From positions 186,001-250,000 of the forward strand of contig JAXQGB010000012.1 in assembly GCA_034331105.1 (NCBI GenBank): 64,000 nt of DNA, in the 5' to 3' direction. Shown piece after piece: positions 40,830-47,755 of the stretch. Within the stretch, counting starts at the first letter, position 1. Each line of letters begins with the position of its first letter. Source of the DNA: Caenicola sp034331105 (GTDB lineage Bacteria; Synergistota; Synergistia; Synergistales; Synergistaceae). The translations under genes were made by a program, and so were the position numbers. The notes under the pieces were generated by a model, which worked only from the letters and a program-made list of their open reading frames with translations, had not been told where the DNA came from and ran no database searches.

Positions 40830-41759
40830 ATGCCTGAAATAACTGAAATAATAAGAAAGAACCTCCGGACCCGTGATGCCTCTAATTATGCTTACGCGAT
40901 GATACTCGCAACAGTGACCATTTGGGGAGGCAGCTTTGCTTCAACAAAATATGCCCTCGCACAGGCTGAGCCTATGGTGATCCTGTGGCTCCGCCTTGCC
41001 ATTGCAATGCCGGTCCTCTTAGCTGGGATATTATGTGAGAGATCGATCCGCCTGCCCTCTAAAAATGAAGCCGTCGCGCTTTTTCTCATGGGCTTCCAGG
41101 GCATCTTTTTCCATCAGGCTATACAAGGTTATGCAATGAAGACGGCAGGAGCTGCAAACGCAAACTGGATGATGATAGCAACTCCGGCTCTTGTCGCGAT
41201 ATTAGGCCGGATATTTTTAAAAGAGAAGATCTCCGGAAGAGGAATCTGCGGGATGATACTCGCTGCAGCAGGGGTCACTCTCGTTATCGGACGCGGAACG
41301 GTCATTACCGCAAATTCCGGAGGTTTCGGAAGCATAGGAGATCTTATCATGCTCCTTTCCGTTCTTAACTGGGCGATCTTCCTGATCGTTTCAAGGAGAG
41401 TGCTCAAAAAGGACCTCTCTCCGGCATTCGTAATATTTTGGGAAATGCTCTTTGCCCTTATTGTGGCAACGCCTTTCGTAATATTCATAGGCAGCGATTT
41501 TTCGGTCATCCCATCTTTCTCCTCGGGAACCTGGGCGGCCCTGATCTTTCTGGGAGCATTTTCATCTGCCCTGGCCTATATCTTCTGGTTCAAAGCCCTT
41601 TCTGTCTTCACAGTTGCCAGGGTCGCAGTCTTCCAGTTCCTTCAGCCGATAGCCGGGGTCGTAATATCTTATTTCCTGGTAGGGGAAAGATTCACCCCCT
41701 GGCTGTTTGCCGGAGGGGCGATGATACTATGCGGGGTCTGGCTGGTCAATAAGAGGTAA
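40830..41759 (+). CDS. EamA family (DMT) transporter, second of two
   Basis: 309 residues with ten membrane helices and two EamA domains, paralogous to the preceding gene and in the same order and strand. Conserved repeat ends are FLKEKIS and LVGERFTPWLFAGG. AGGAGG sits nine bases before the ATG. The gap of 82 bases after the first copy suggests one transcript. The substrate is unknown; the pair may export amino acids or products of their catabolism. Confidence 0.88.
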   Translation: MPEITEIIRKNLRTRDASNYAYAMILATVTIWGGSFASTKYALAQAEPMVILWLRLAIAMPVLLAGILCERSIRLPSKNEAVALFLMGFQGIFFHQAIQGYAMKTAGAANANWMMIATPALVAILGRIFLKEKISGRGICGMILAAAGVTLVIGRGTVITANSGGFGSIGDLIMLLSVLNWAIFLIVSRRVLKKDLSPAFVIFWEMLFALIVATPFVIFIGSDFSVIPSFSSGTWAALIFLGAFSSALAYIFWFKALSVFTVARVAVFQFLQPIAGVVISYFLVGERFTPWLFAGGAMILCGVWLVNKR

Positions 41760-41997
41760 TCCACCGTTTATAGCTTAGATCCTGATAAATAAGCAGTGGT
41801 AGCTGCACTTAATGACCGCGGACCGGGACCGGGGTTTTTTATAGCTAAAGTCAGATAAAGTCACCATCTTTATACTCTTTTTTTTGATGTAGAACTTGGT
41901 CTTTGGTAATAAAAAAGGGAAAAGAATAACATTCTCCTACCCTCATATAAATTTTATTCACACTTTTACTGTTGCTTTGAAAAAAGATGACTTTCGA

Positions 41998-42441
41998 TCA
42001 GTTCCCTGATATTACCTCTTTTACACCTTTTTTCAGAAGCCAGTCCCTGGCCCTGTCGCATATATCTCCCTGTAGGATAACATTTCCGTTCTCGACAAAA
42101 GATCCGCAGCCGAGACCTTTCCTCATATCTTTGGCAAGCTGGTCCCTGTCTATGTTTGAGTCCTTCGGAACGATCACGGCAGTCACAGTCTTTCCTTTGC
42201 GGCCGGCTGTCTGTCTCTGGAGAGAGACCCTGGATAGACGTGATATGCCGTTCTCGTTTTCTTTTTCTGAACTAATACTTTTGACTTTGCCTGTTTTTTC
42301 CTCTGAGACCGGGGGAAGCGGTCCGTCTTTGTTCCCGTCTCCGCCAAAGATCGCTCCTATCGACAGGCCCAGGCTTTCATCAGCCCCAAGTGTAAAGCCT
42401 TCCCCTGATGTAAGTTTTCTTTTCTTTTTCACTGTCGACAT
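41998..42441 (-). CDS. SUI1 / YciH-like translation initiation factor
   Basis: 147 residues. The C-terminal SUI1 domain (about 65-145) has VSLQRQTAGRKGKTVTAV, split by GRKGK, then LRKGLGCGS-type KGLGCGSFVENG and ILQGDICDRARDWL. Residues 1-60 are low-complexity and charged. The bacterial YciH family resembles eukaryotic eIF1; its role in bacteria is not settled. GAGGGA precedes the ATG. It stands alone on the minus strand between plus-strand genes. Confidence 0.9.
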   Translation of the reverse strand: MSTVKKKRKLTSGEGFTLGADESLGLSIGAIFGGDGNKDGPLPPVSEEKTGKVKSISSEKENENGISRLSRVSLQRQTAGRKGKTVTAVIVPKDSNIDRDQLAKDMRKGLGCGSFVENGNVILQGDICDRARDWLLKKGVKEVISGN

Positions 42442-42525
42442 TTTCCAGTCCCTCTTTTTTGGCTTAAAATAGGAAAAGATACTTTGCTTCGCCTTTAATG
42501 ATTATATACTTTGGGGGCCTGTTGA

Positions 42526-43284
42526 ATGTCAGAGACCCGGTACTTTGCAGTAAATTTTACTTCAGCACTCAAGATGCTCGGGAAGACTCCGGGTGGGGGA
42601 ATCCTCGAACTGCGGAATGGGGCAGGTGCTTTTGCGACCGGGATGCCTTTTGCCGGAGAGAATTATGCTCTGTTTGACAACTGCTCATCGGAGGAAGAGG
42701 CTGCTCGTGTACTTGGCTTTTTTGAGGACAGAAATTTGCCTTTTATTTCCATGCAGCTTCCGGAACTGAAAAACGAGGTTTCAGGAGCACTTGAAAACAG
42801 AGGCCTTTCCATCCGGGCAGAATATATTGCGATGTCAATAAGGATCTCTTTTTCAGGAAGAGAGCAGGATCAGCATGTTAAGAGAGTTACAGACAGATCC
42901 GGTGAAATAGAATGGGCGGAAGCAGCCTGGACTGGATTTGGCGGTGAACTTCCGGTCCCGGACAGCTACAATAATTTTGCGGCCTATCTGAGCAGCTGTT
43001 CGGATAACCGCCTATACTACCTTGAAAAAGAGGGGATACCTCTCTGTTCCGCACTGCTGCATTCGGCTGACAGGACCTGCGGCCTATATTACTTTGCAAC
43101 AAGGCCGGAGGCAAGAAGGCAGGGGCTGGCAGCAAGGCTCATGGACTCCCTGGCTGACCATGCTTCTCATTTTTCTGAGAATATGGTCCTGCTGGCCACT
43201 GAAATGGGCGCCAAGATGTACAAAAACTACGGATTTACAGAACTGATGAGAGTTTCTGTCTTATCCGGATCCGACGATATCTGA
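42526..43284 (+). CDS. GNAT family N-acetyltransferase
   Basis: 252 residues; the acetyl-CoA-binding GNAT core is in the C-terminal half: LYYFATRPEARRQGLAARLM is split as YYFATRPEARRQG (motif A, about 186-198) then LAARLMDSL. The N-terminal half has a second, divergent GNAT-like region. The substrate is unknown. GGGGG precedes the ATG. The small Cys/His-rich gene follows 38 bases after its stop. Confidence 0.8.
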   Translation: MSETRYFAVNFTSALKMLGKTPGGGILELRNGAGAFATGMPFAGENYALFDNCSSEEEAARVLGFFEDRNLPFISMQLPELKNEVSGALENRGLSIRAEYIAMSIRISFSGREQDQHVKRVTDRSGEIEWAEAAWTGFGGELPVPDSYNNFAAYLSSCSDNRLYYLEKEGIPLCSALLHSADRTCGLYYFATRPEARRQGLAARLMDSLADHASHFSENMVLLATEMGAKMYKNYGFTELMRVSVLSGSDDI

Positions 43285-43322
43285 TCTTAAAAATGGACGA
43301 AATCTTGAAAGGGGATCATATA

Positions 43323-43658
43323 ATGGACAAACTTGAGAAATTCTGGAGAGACGCTCCGGGTGGATTTACCGTCTGCTCAGAGACCCGGGTAACAAAAAAC
43401 ATGGTGCTGAACGCGATAATTGACGGTGCGAAGGATCTTGAAATGCTAAAAGCAGCGATCCCCCTCTGCTCCGATGATACATGCGCATCAAATAACCCTT
43501 CAGGGGAGGGATGTTCTGAAAACGCCCGAGTCCTCCTATCAATATACGCTCCTGTATATGAGTTCATGAAGGAAGGGCATTCCCACGATCATGAGCATGA
43601 TAAGGGATGCGGAAATAAGCCTTCCGCAAGCTGCGGAAGCTGTAAGCTGTGCCAATAA
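43323..43658 (+). CDS. BFD-like [2Fe-2S] small protein with His/Cys tail
   Basis: 111 residues. The middle looks like a bacterioferritin-associated-ferredoxin-type helical domain: FTVCSETRVTKNMVLNAI near 15-32 and CSDDTC, then GEGCSENARVLL with four clustered Cys. The C-terminus is metal-binding in appearance: HSHDHEHDKGCGN and CGSCKLC. I start at ATG 43323 (AAAGGGG eight bases upstream) rather than 43293. The true function is unknown; an Fe-S or metal handling role would suit its convergent neighbour mrp. Confidence 0.65.
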   Translation: MDKLEKFWRDAPGGFTVCSETRVTKNMVLNAIIDGAKDLEMLKAAIPLCSDDTCASNNPSGEGCSENARVLLSIYAPVYEFMKEGHSHDHEHDKGCGNKPSASCGSCKLCQ

Positions 43659-43678
43659 TAATTAAAAACATCAAAAAA

Positions 43679-43712
43679 ACAGGGAGCTGAATATGCAGCC
43701 CCCTGTTTTTTT
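43679..43712. terminator. Bidirectional terminator
   Basis: ACAGGG-x-GCTG pairs with CAGC-x-CCCTGT, flanked by A and T runs on both sides (T7 on each strand). It serves the converging small BFD-like gene and mrp. Confidence 0.85.
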
Positions 43713-43713
43713 A

Positions 43714-44547
43714 TTATAGCTTTTCTATTTTTAATGCGGCTTCTTTCAGCCACCCTGAATTTTCATTTTCTATCTCTCCGGCATCGCAGAGGGCAGCGAT
43801 CTCCGAACTAACAGGTATGCTTGCAAGGAACTCTATGCCGTGCTTCTCAGCTGTCTCCCTTACCCGGCTTTCCCCAAAGATCTTGATCTCCTTCCCGCAG
43901 TCGGGACAGATGACCGAACTCATGTTCTCTACTATCCCAAGTATAGGCACATTCATCTGTTCTGCCATACGGACGGCCTTCTCCACTATCATTGAGACAA
44001 GTTCCTGCGGAGAAGATACAATGACTATCCCGTCGACGGGAAGCGACTGGAAGACCGTAAGGGGAACATCTCCTGTTCCCGGAGGCATGTCAACAAACAT
44101 GTAATCGACACCGGACCAGATAACATCGCTCCAGAACTGTTTTACCACCTCTGCAACAGCCGGGCCCCGCCAGATGACGGGGGTCGTCTGGTCTTCAACA
44201 AGAAGGTTTATCGAAATTATGTCTATGCCTGTTTTAGTCGTTACCGGGATAATGCCTGATTCGTTTGCCTTCGCCTGACCCGAGAGCCCAAACATTTTAG
44301 GGATCGAAGGACCTGTAATGTCTGCGTCCAAAATGGCCGACTGATGTCCCATTTTTTGCATCTGCACAGCGAGAAGGGATGTTACTAAGGATTTTCCGAC
44401 TCCTCCCTTTCCGCTTACGATCCCTATGACCTTCCTTACGCTGCTTAGCGGATTGGGCTCGGCTTTGAAACTCAAGGGCTGTGTCCTGGAAGCGCACTCC
44501 TCTCCGCAGCTTCCACATTCATGTGAGCAATTCTCATGTTCGGTCAT
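43714..44547 (-). CDS. Mrp/NBP35 family Fe-S cluster carrier ATPase
   Basis: 277 residues. The P-loop GIVSGKGGVGKS lies near 43-54, Walker B-like MFVDMPPGTGD near 150 and the C-terminal CxxC in VICPDCGKE near 210. The N-terminal tail is rich in Cys/His (NCSHECGSCGEEC). This class carries and transfers 4Fe-4S clusters. I use ATG 44547, nine bases after GAGGAG; an ATG three codons earlier lies on that site. It overlaps the DUF134 gene by 14 bases. Confidence 0.9.
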   Translation of the reverse strand: MTEHENCSHECGSCGEECASRTQPLSFKAEPNPLSSVRKVIGIVSGKGGVGKSLVTSLLAVQMQKMGHQSAILDADITGPSIPKMFGLSGQAKANESGIIPVTTKTGIDIISINLLVEDQTTPVIWRGPAVAEVVKQFWSDVIWSGVDYMFVDMPPGTGDVPLTVFQSLPVDGIVIVSSPQELVSMIVEKAVRMAEQMNVPILGIVENMSSVICPDCGKEIKIFGESRVRETAEKHGIEFLASIPVSSEIAALCDAGEIENENSGWLKEAALKIEKL

Positions 44548-44920
44548 CTTCTGCATCTCCTCGTATTGAATTGATCTCTCCCCGCCGGAAACGACAGTAG
44601 CTGCATTCTTTTTTGCCTTTGCAGCGTGCCTCCGACAATTCGAAATGTCCTCCGTCTATATGGATCTCCCTGCCTCTGCAGAGAGCCTCCGCAACTTTTT
44701 TATGCGCGGAGTAAAGTATCCTCTGCAGCGTTCCTCTTGATATATTCATCAAATCTGCAGCCATGTCCTGGTCCATAGATTCAAGGTCGCAAAGCCGGAG
44801 CGACTCGACCTCCTCGATGGTGAGGACAGTCACATCCTCTGCGCTGCCTTCGGGAATGAAGCGCAGGTTTTCAGGTATACTGCATACTCTTCTGCTTTTG
44901 ACCTCTCTCGCCAAGTCCAT
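44534..44920 (-). CDS. DUF134 DNA-binding protein
   Basis: 128 residues with a helix-turn-helix related to sigma-70 region 4 (about 30-85: LTIEEVESLRLCDLESMDQDM split around Met, then MNISRGTLQRILYSAHKKV). A Cys-rich C-terminus follows (CKGKKECSYC near 105). The family is a predicted regulator, often beside Mrp or Fe-Mo-cofactor-like genes. AAGGAG is only a base or two from ATG 44920, so a TTG two codons later may be the real start. Coupled to mrp. Confidence 0.82.
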   Translation of the reverse strand: MDLAREVKSRRVCSIPENLRFIPEGSAEDVTVLTIEEVESLRLCDLESMDQDMAADLMNISRGTLQRILYSAHKKVAEALCRGREIHIDGGHFELSEARCKGKKECSYCRFRRGEINSIRGDAEDDRT

Positions 44921-45099
44921 TCTCCTTTTGCGTGCATATGCACACTTGAGAAATATATTCCTATGACCGGATTACGTCAAGGAAAAGTTTTTTAGTCCAT
45001 CCTATTTTAATATATCATGGCATCTAGATGACACTTTAGTGTAAACATAAATGTAACATGAGATGACGTATGCATTCAGTAATATGAGTCTCATTACTG
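44921..45099. other. Gene-free stretch before the candidate ncRNA
   Basis: AT-rich with no gene. It carries the promoter region of the DUF134-mrp unit on the minus strand and leads into the plus-strand promoter at 45100. An inverted repeat AATATGAGTCTCATTACT-like segment (about 45081-45098) is short and imperfect. Confidence 0.4.
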
Positions 45100-45128
45100 A
45101 TGACAGATTTTAATTTACTGTGTATTCT
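45100..45128 (+). promoter_or_regulatory. Candidate promoter of a structured RNA
   Basis: ATGACA (45100-45105), a 17-base spacer and TATTCT (45123-45128). The predicted start, about 45135, falls at the base of the long stem that follows. Confidence 0.45.
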
Positions 45129-45134
45129 GATAAC

Positions 45135-45330
45135 TAGAAATCGCCCCGTCCGCTTTTAGCAATTGATTATTCCGATCAACAGAAATCAAGGTTCACGGCA
45201 ACGAGTTCCAGATTCCCGTATCGCAGTTTCAGTTACAAGGCGGCGTAAGTCCGGATTTGCTAAAGCAGCCGGAGCGGGGCGATTTAAGATAACAAGAGGG
45301 GGCTCTCGTAAGAGAGTCCCCCTCTTTATT
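45135..45330 (+). ncRNA. Candidate structured small RNA of unknown class
   Basis: About 195 nt without a convincing ORF. AAATCGCCCCG (45138-45148) pairs exactly with CGGGGCGATTT (45275-45285). The pairing continues with TCCG/CGGA and CTTTTAGCAA/TTGCTAAAG with small bulges, giving a closing helix of about 24 pairs. Inside, TTGAT/ATCAA (about 45162-45178) forms a hairpin. A terminator follows at once. I do not see conserved cores of 6S RNA, SRP RNA, tmRNA or common riboswitches, so the class is unknown. No expression evidence. Confidence 0.4.
45294..45330 (+). terminator. Terminator of the candidate RNA
   Basis: AAGAGGGGG-CTCTC pairs with GAGAG-T-CCCCCTCTT (14 bp, one bulged T, GTAA loop) and is followed by TTATTTG on the plus strand. 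Confidence 0.8.
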
Positions 45331-45376
45331 TGCTTGCAATTGGGGCATCTAGGAGCGTTAGCTTAGCATAACGATG

Positions 45377-45427
45377 GTGAAGCTGCAACAAATACTGTCG
45401 CGTGAAGCCGTTGTGAAGCAATGGTGA
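45377..45427 (+). pseudogene. Relic C-terminal coding fragment (left copy)
   Basis: Sixteen codons plus stop: VKLQQILSREAVVKQW, TGA. It aligns without gaps with the minus-strand fragment at 45662-45712, sharing VKL and REAVVK just before the stop. Third-position differences and stop TGA/TAA are as in diverged coding copies. The parent gene is not recognised. Confidence 0.35.
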
Positions 45428-45661
45428 AACGGTTGTATTAAATCAAAACCAAGAATCTAAGCCCCTTCTCGTCGCCCCGGTATGCACCTGAGCCGAGGTC
45501 CATTGTTTTGACTTTGATTCCGATATCTTGGCGGACATAAAACAAAAATCTGTGGATCCCAGCTCAAAGGCATACCGGGATCCACAGGTTCTTTTAACTA
45601 TTTTCAGGGCAGCCCCTAACAATTATTTGCCAACTCTGGCCTGTCGACTGTTTGAACGCCT
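45428..45661. other. Spacer between inverted relics
   Basis: No gene. CCCGGTATGC...GAGC (about 45476-45494) recurs inverted as GCTC...GCATACCGGG (about 45562-45579). The terminator at 45550-45587 lies here. Confidence 0.45.
45550..45587. terminator. Bidirectional terminator-like hairpin
   Basis: CTGTGGATCCC (45550-45560) pairs with GGGATCCACAG (45577-45587). T-rich tails follow on both strands, stronger on the minus strand (ATTTTTGTTTTA). It probably ends transcription from the SYLF gene. Confidence 0.8.
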
Positions 45662-45712
45662 TTACAATCGCTTCACCACGGCTTCACGCCGGTTGTCTTC
45701 CGGCAGTTTCAC
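45662..45712 (-). pseudogene. Relic C-terminal coding fragment (right copy)
   Basis: Sixteen codons plus TAA on the minus strand: VKLPEDNRREAVVKRL. It pairs with the left fragment at 45377-45427 in inverted orientation. It lies 32 bases after the SYLF gene stop and is not a continuation of that gene. Confidence 0.35.
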
Positions 45713-45744
45713 GCGACACGGTGTTCGTCGCGTTTTACAACGGT

Positions 45745-46452
45745 TTATTTGGGAGCCTTCTTGACTAATGCATTGAGACTGTTTACTAGTTCTTTTATCC
45801 TTTTGTCATTGGCGGGTTTTTTAAGTGCCGCTTCTGCGGACATGTCCCTGCCCCAGTAAGCCCTGTTGGCGTCCCTGTTCTGGTTCAGCACCGAGCCCTC
45901 AAACGTCATTCCTGCGAACAGTCCCTTGGACATCGAGTAGCTGTAGATAGAGGCTTTGGCTCTGCTGTCAGTGGCAGCTGAGGTATCCCTACCTACGGGA
46001 CCGGCAGCTATCGCGACATCAGCGCCAAGCTTGAAGCTGTTTCCCCCCGTGAATGCCCTGAGGCCTTCTTCATTCGTTATTACCAGTACAAGGCCGACAG
46101 ACTGTGCTCCTATCTGGATCCCTATCGATGCACCTGAAAGTCCCATAAAGGAGGGACCGTTCCATGTCCCGTTGGGATTCCTCAGGAGGACCAGGCCTTC
46201 TCCGACCTGACCCCCTATCATTAGTCCGGCCTTAGTCACTGAAGGGAAGATCGCAACTCCCTTTCCCGATTTGATGACATCGGCCATGCTTTCTGCGTCA
46301 CCCTGGGCTGCCATATCCCGGACAAGTTCCGCAGAAAGTCTGATCCTTCTTTCGTGGGCTTTTTCCTCTGCAAAAGCAGTAAGGCCTGTTGCAGCGACAA
46401 CGGCTGCGGCTAAAATAAAAATCAGCGTTCGGGATTTTAAAATTTTGATCAT
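45745..46452 (-). CDS. SYLF/YSC84 lipid-binding domain protein
   Basis: 235 residues: signal peptide (about 1-28, ending AFAE), then the SYLF domain (about 40-220) with IFPSVTKAGLMIGGQVGEGL split around GL, WNGPSFMGLSGASIGIQIGAQ in short pieces (SIGIQIGAQS near 112), LVITNEEGLRAF and AYWGRDMSAE. Members bind phosphoinositides in eukaryotes; bacterial ones are envelope proteins of unclear role. AGGGGGA precedes the ATG. A single gene. Confidence 0.85.
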   Translation of the reverse strand: MIKILKSRTLIFILAAAVVAATGLTAFAEEKAHERRIRLSAELVRDMAAQGDAESMADVIKSGKGVAIFPSVTKAGLMIGGQVGEGLVLLRNPNGTWNGPSFMGLSGASIGIQIGAQSVGLVLVITNEEGLRAFTGGNSFKLGADVAIAAGPVGRDTSAATDSRAKASIYSYSMSKGLFAGMTFEGSVLNQNRDANRAYWGRDMSAEAALKKPANDKRIKELVNSLNALVKKAPK

Positions 46453-46580
46453 GTATATTCCCCCTGCTCTCTTGGTTTTTCAAATATGCACTTAATTTTA
46501 TACCACAAATATTGGCATTTGCTATGTAAAAAGCTCTATAATAATCATCAGATCAGCAGAGACAAGGCGGTGGCTCATTT

Positions 46581-47081
46581 ATGGAGAACAAGATCTTCGC
46601 TCCCTGGAGGATGGCCTACATCCTCTCAAATTCAGACGACAATGAACAAAAGGAGCCCGGATGCATATTTTGTGAATTCCCAAAGATGAACGATGACGAA
46701 AAGAACCTGATACTCCACCGGGGCAAAGAATGCTTCGTCATACTCAACGCGTTCCCCTACAATCCGGGACACCTGATGGTAGTCCCATACCGCCATACAG
46801 CCGATTTGCCGGGCCTCACACCTTCAGAGCTTTCAGAGATGATGTCACTGTGCCAGACTGCCCACAGGGTCATCACCGAAGTAATGAAACCCCACGGGTT
46901 CAACATGGGCATGAACCTGGGAAAAGTTGCAGGGGCAGGGATCGATCAGCATCTTCACATGCACGTGGTGCCCCGCTGGAACGGTGACACAAACTTCATG
47001 CCGGTGCTGGGGGAGGTCCGCGTAGTATCAGAGGCCCTTAATTCAACCTGGAAAAGGCTCAGGGAAAAGTGGCCGAACTAG
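46581..47081 (+). CDS. HIT family nucleotide hydrolase/transferase
   Basis: 166 residues. The histidine triad QHLHMHVVPRW lies at about 132-142, with a CxxC pair upstream (CIFCEF near 28-33, one half visible) and FPYNPGHLMVVPYRH near 58-72. It is close to Fhit/AP4A-phosphorylase-like HIT proteins that act on dinucleoside polyphosphates or nucleotide conjugates. It overlaps the YigZ gene by 13 bases. Confidence 0.9.
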   Translation: MENKIFAPWRMAYILSNSDDNEQKEPGCIFCEFPKMNDDEKNLILHRGKECFVILNAFPYNPGHLMVVPYRHTADLPGLTPSELSEMMSLCQTAHRVITEVMKPHGFNMGMNLGKVAGAGIDQHLHMHVVPRWNGDTNFMPVLGEVRVVSEALNSTWKRLREKWPN

Positions 47082-47734
47082 AAAACAACTATTCTTTTAT
47101 AGCTCCGGCAAGTGAGATCGACGTTGAACTGACTGTCAAAAGATCACGTTTTATTGGATCTGTGCGTATCTCTTTAGACCCGGACGAAGCCTCAGAAAAG
47201 ATAACGGGCTTTCCCGAAATATTTCCCAAGGCGAATCACCATTGCTGGGCTTACCGGATAGGAACAGAAAACATACTGGAACACTGTTCTGATGCCGGAG
47301 AGCCTGCCGGTACAGCGGGGCGGCCGATTTTGGGGATGCTCAAGAGGCATTCCCTCCAAAACACCCTTCTCGTGGTCACTCGTTATTTCGGCGGGATCAA
47401 ACTAGGGGTAAGGGGACTCATAGAGGCTTACGGCGAGACAGCCGAACTTGCCCTAACAGAGGCAGGTTCTGTAGAAATGGAGCTTAACCTTCAGCTTGAT
47501 CTCTCCTGCAGCTACGAACACTCAAAAACTATCTCCTCTTCGCTGAAAAAATGGGGCTTTGGAGAGGAGAGGGTCTCAGCGCTGTACGGGGAAAATGTTG
47601 AGATGAGCCTATATGTTCCATGTTCTTTAAAACCAGATATAGCCCCTTCGCTTGAAGAGATGTTTTCAAGGGGCATGCTTCAAAAACTTGAATGGGGAAA
47701 CAGTGCTGTCCCAATGCCAAGGGATAAACAGTAA
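47069..47734 (+). CDS. YigZ/IMPACT family protein
   Basis: 221 residues. The N-terminal UPF0029/IMPACT domain (about 1-125) contains KRSRFIGSV, ANHHCWAYRIG, SDAGEPAGTAGRPIL and TRYFGGIKLGVRGLIEAYG in parts; the C-terminal DUF1949-type ferredoxin-like domain follows. Role unsure, linked to translation or stress in other organisms. The start is GTG 47069, inside the end of the HIT gene, with a weak AGGGA site. Confidence 0.9.
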   Translation: MAELENNYSFIAPASEIDVELTVKRSRFIGSVRISLDPDEASEKITGFPEIFPKANHHCWAYRIGTENILEHCSDAGEPAGTAGRPILGMLKRHSLQNTLLVVTRYFGGIKLGVRGLIEAYGETAELALTEAGSVEMELNLQLDLSCSYEHSKTISSSLKKWGFGEERVSALYGENVEMSLYVPCSLKPDIAPSLEEMFSRGMLQKLEWGNSAVPMPRDKQ

Positions 47735-47755
47735 AAATCGGCTGCCCCGCTGCTT

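Noticed and set aside
41760..41997. Terminator between the second EamA gene and the SUI1 gene
   Set aside because: A GC-rich run followed by six T occurs near 41816-41840, but I could not draw a convincing stem, so it is not listed.
45135..45293. Known riboswitch or 6S/SRP RNA
   Set aside because: The conserved cores I know (cobalamin, TPP, FMN, SAM-I, lysine, SRP loop) are not present; kept only as an unassigned candidate.
45163..45366. 67-codon plus-strand frame across the candidate RNA
   Set aside because: It runs through the palindromic stem and the terminator, and has no ribosome site.
45528..45764. 78-codon plus-strand frame
   Set aside because: Covers the terminator at 45550-45587 and the end of the SYLF gene on the other strand, with no ribosome site.
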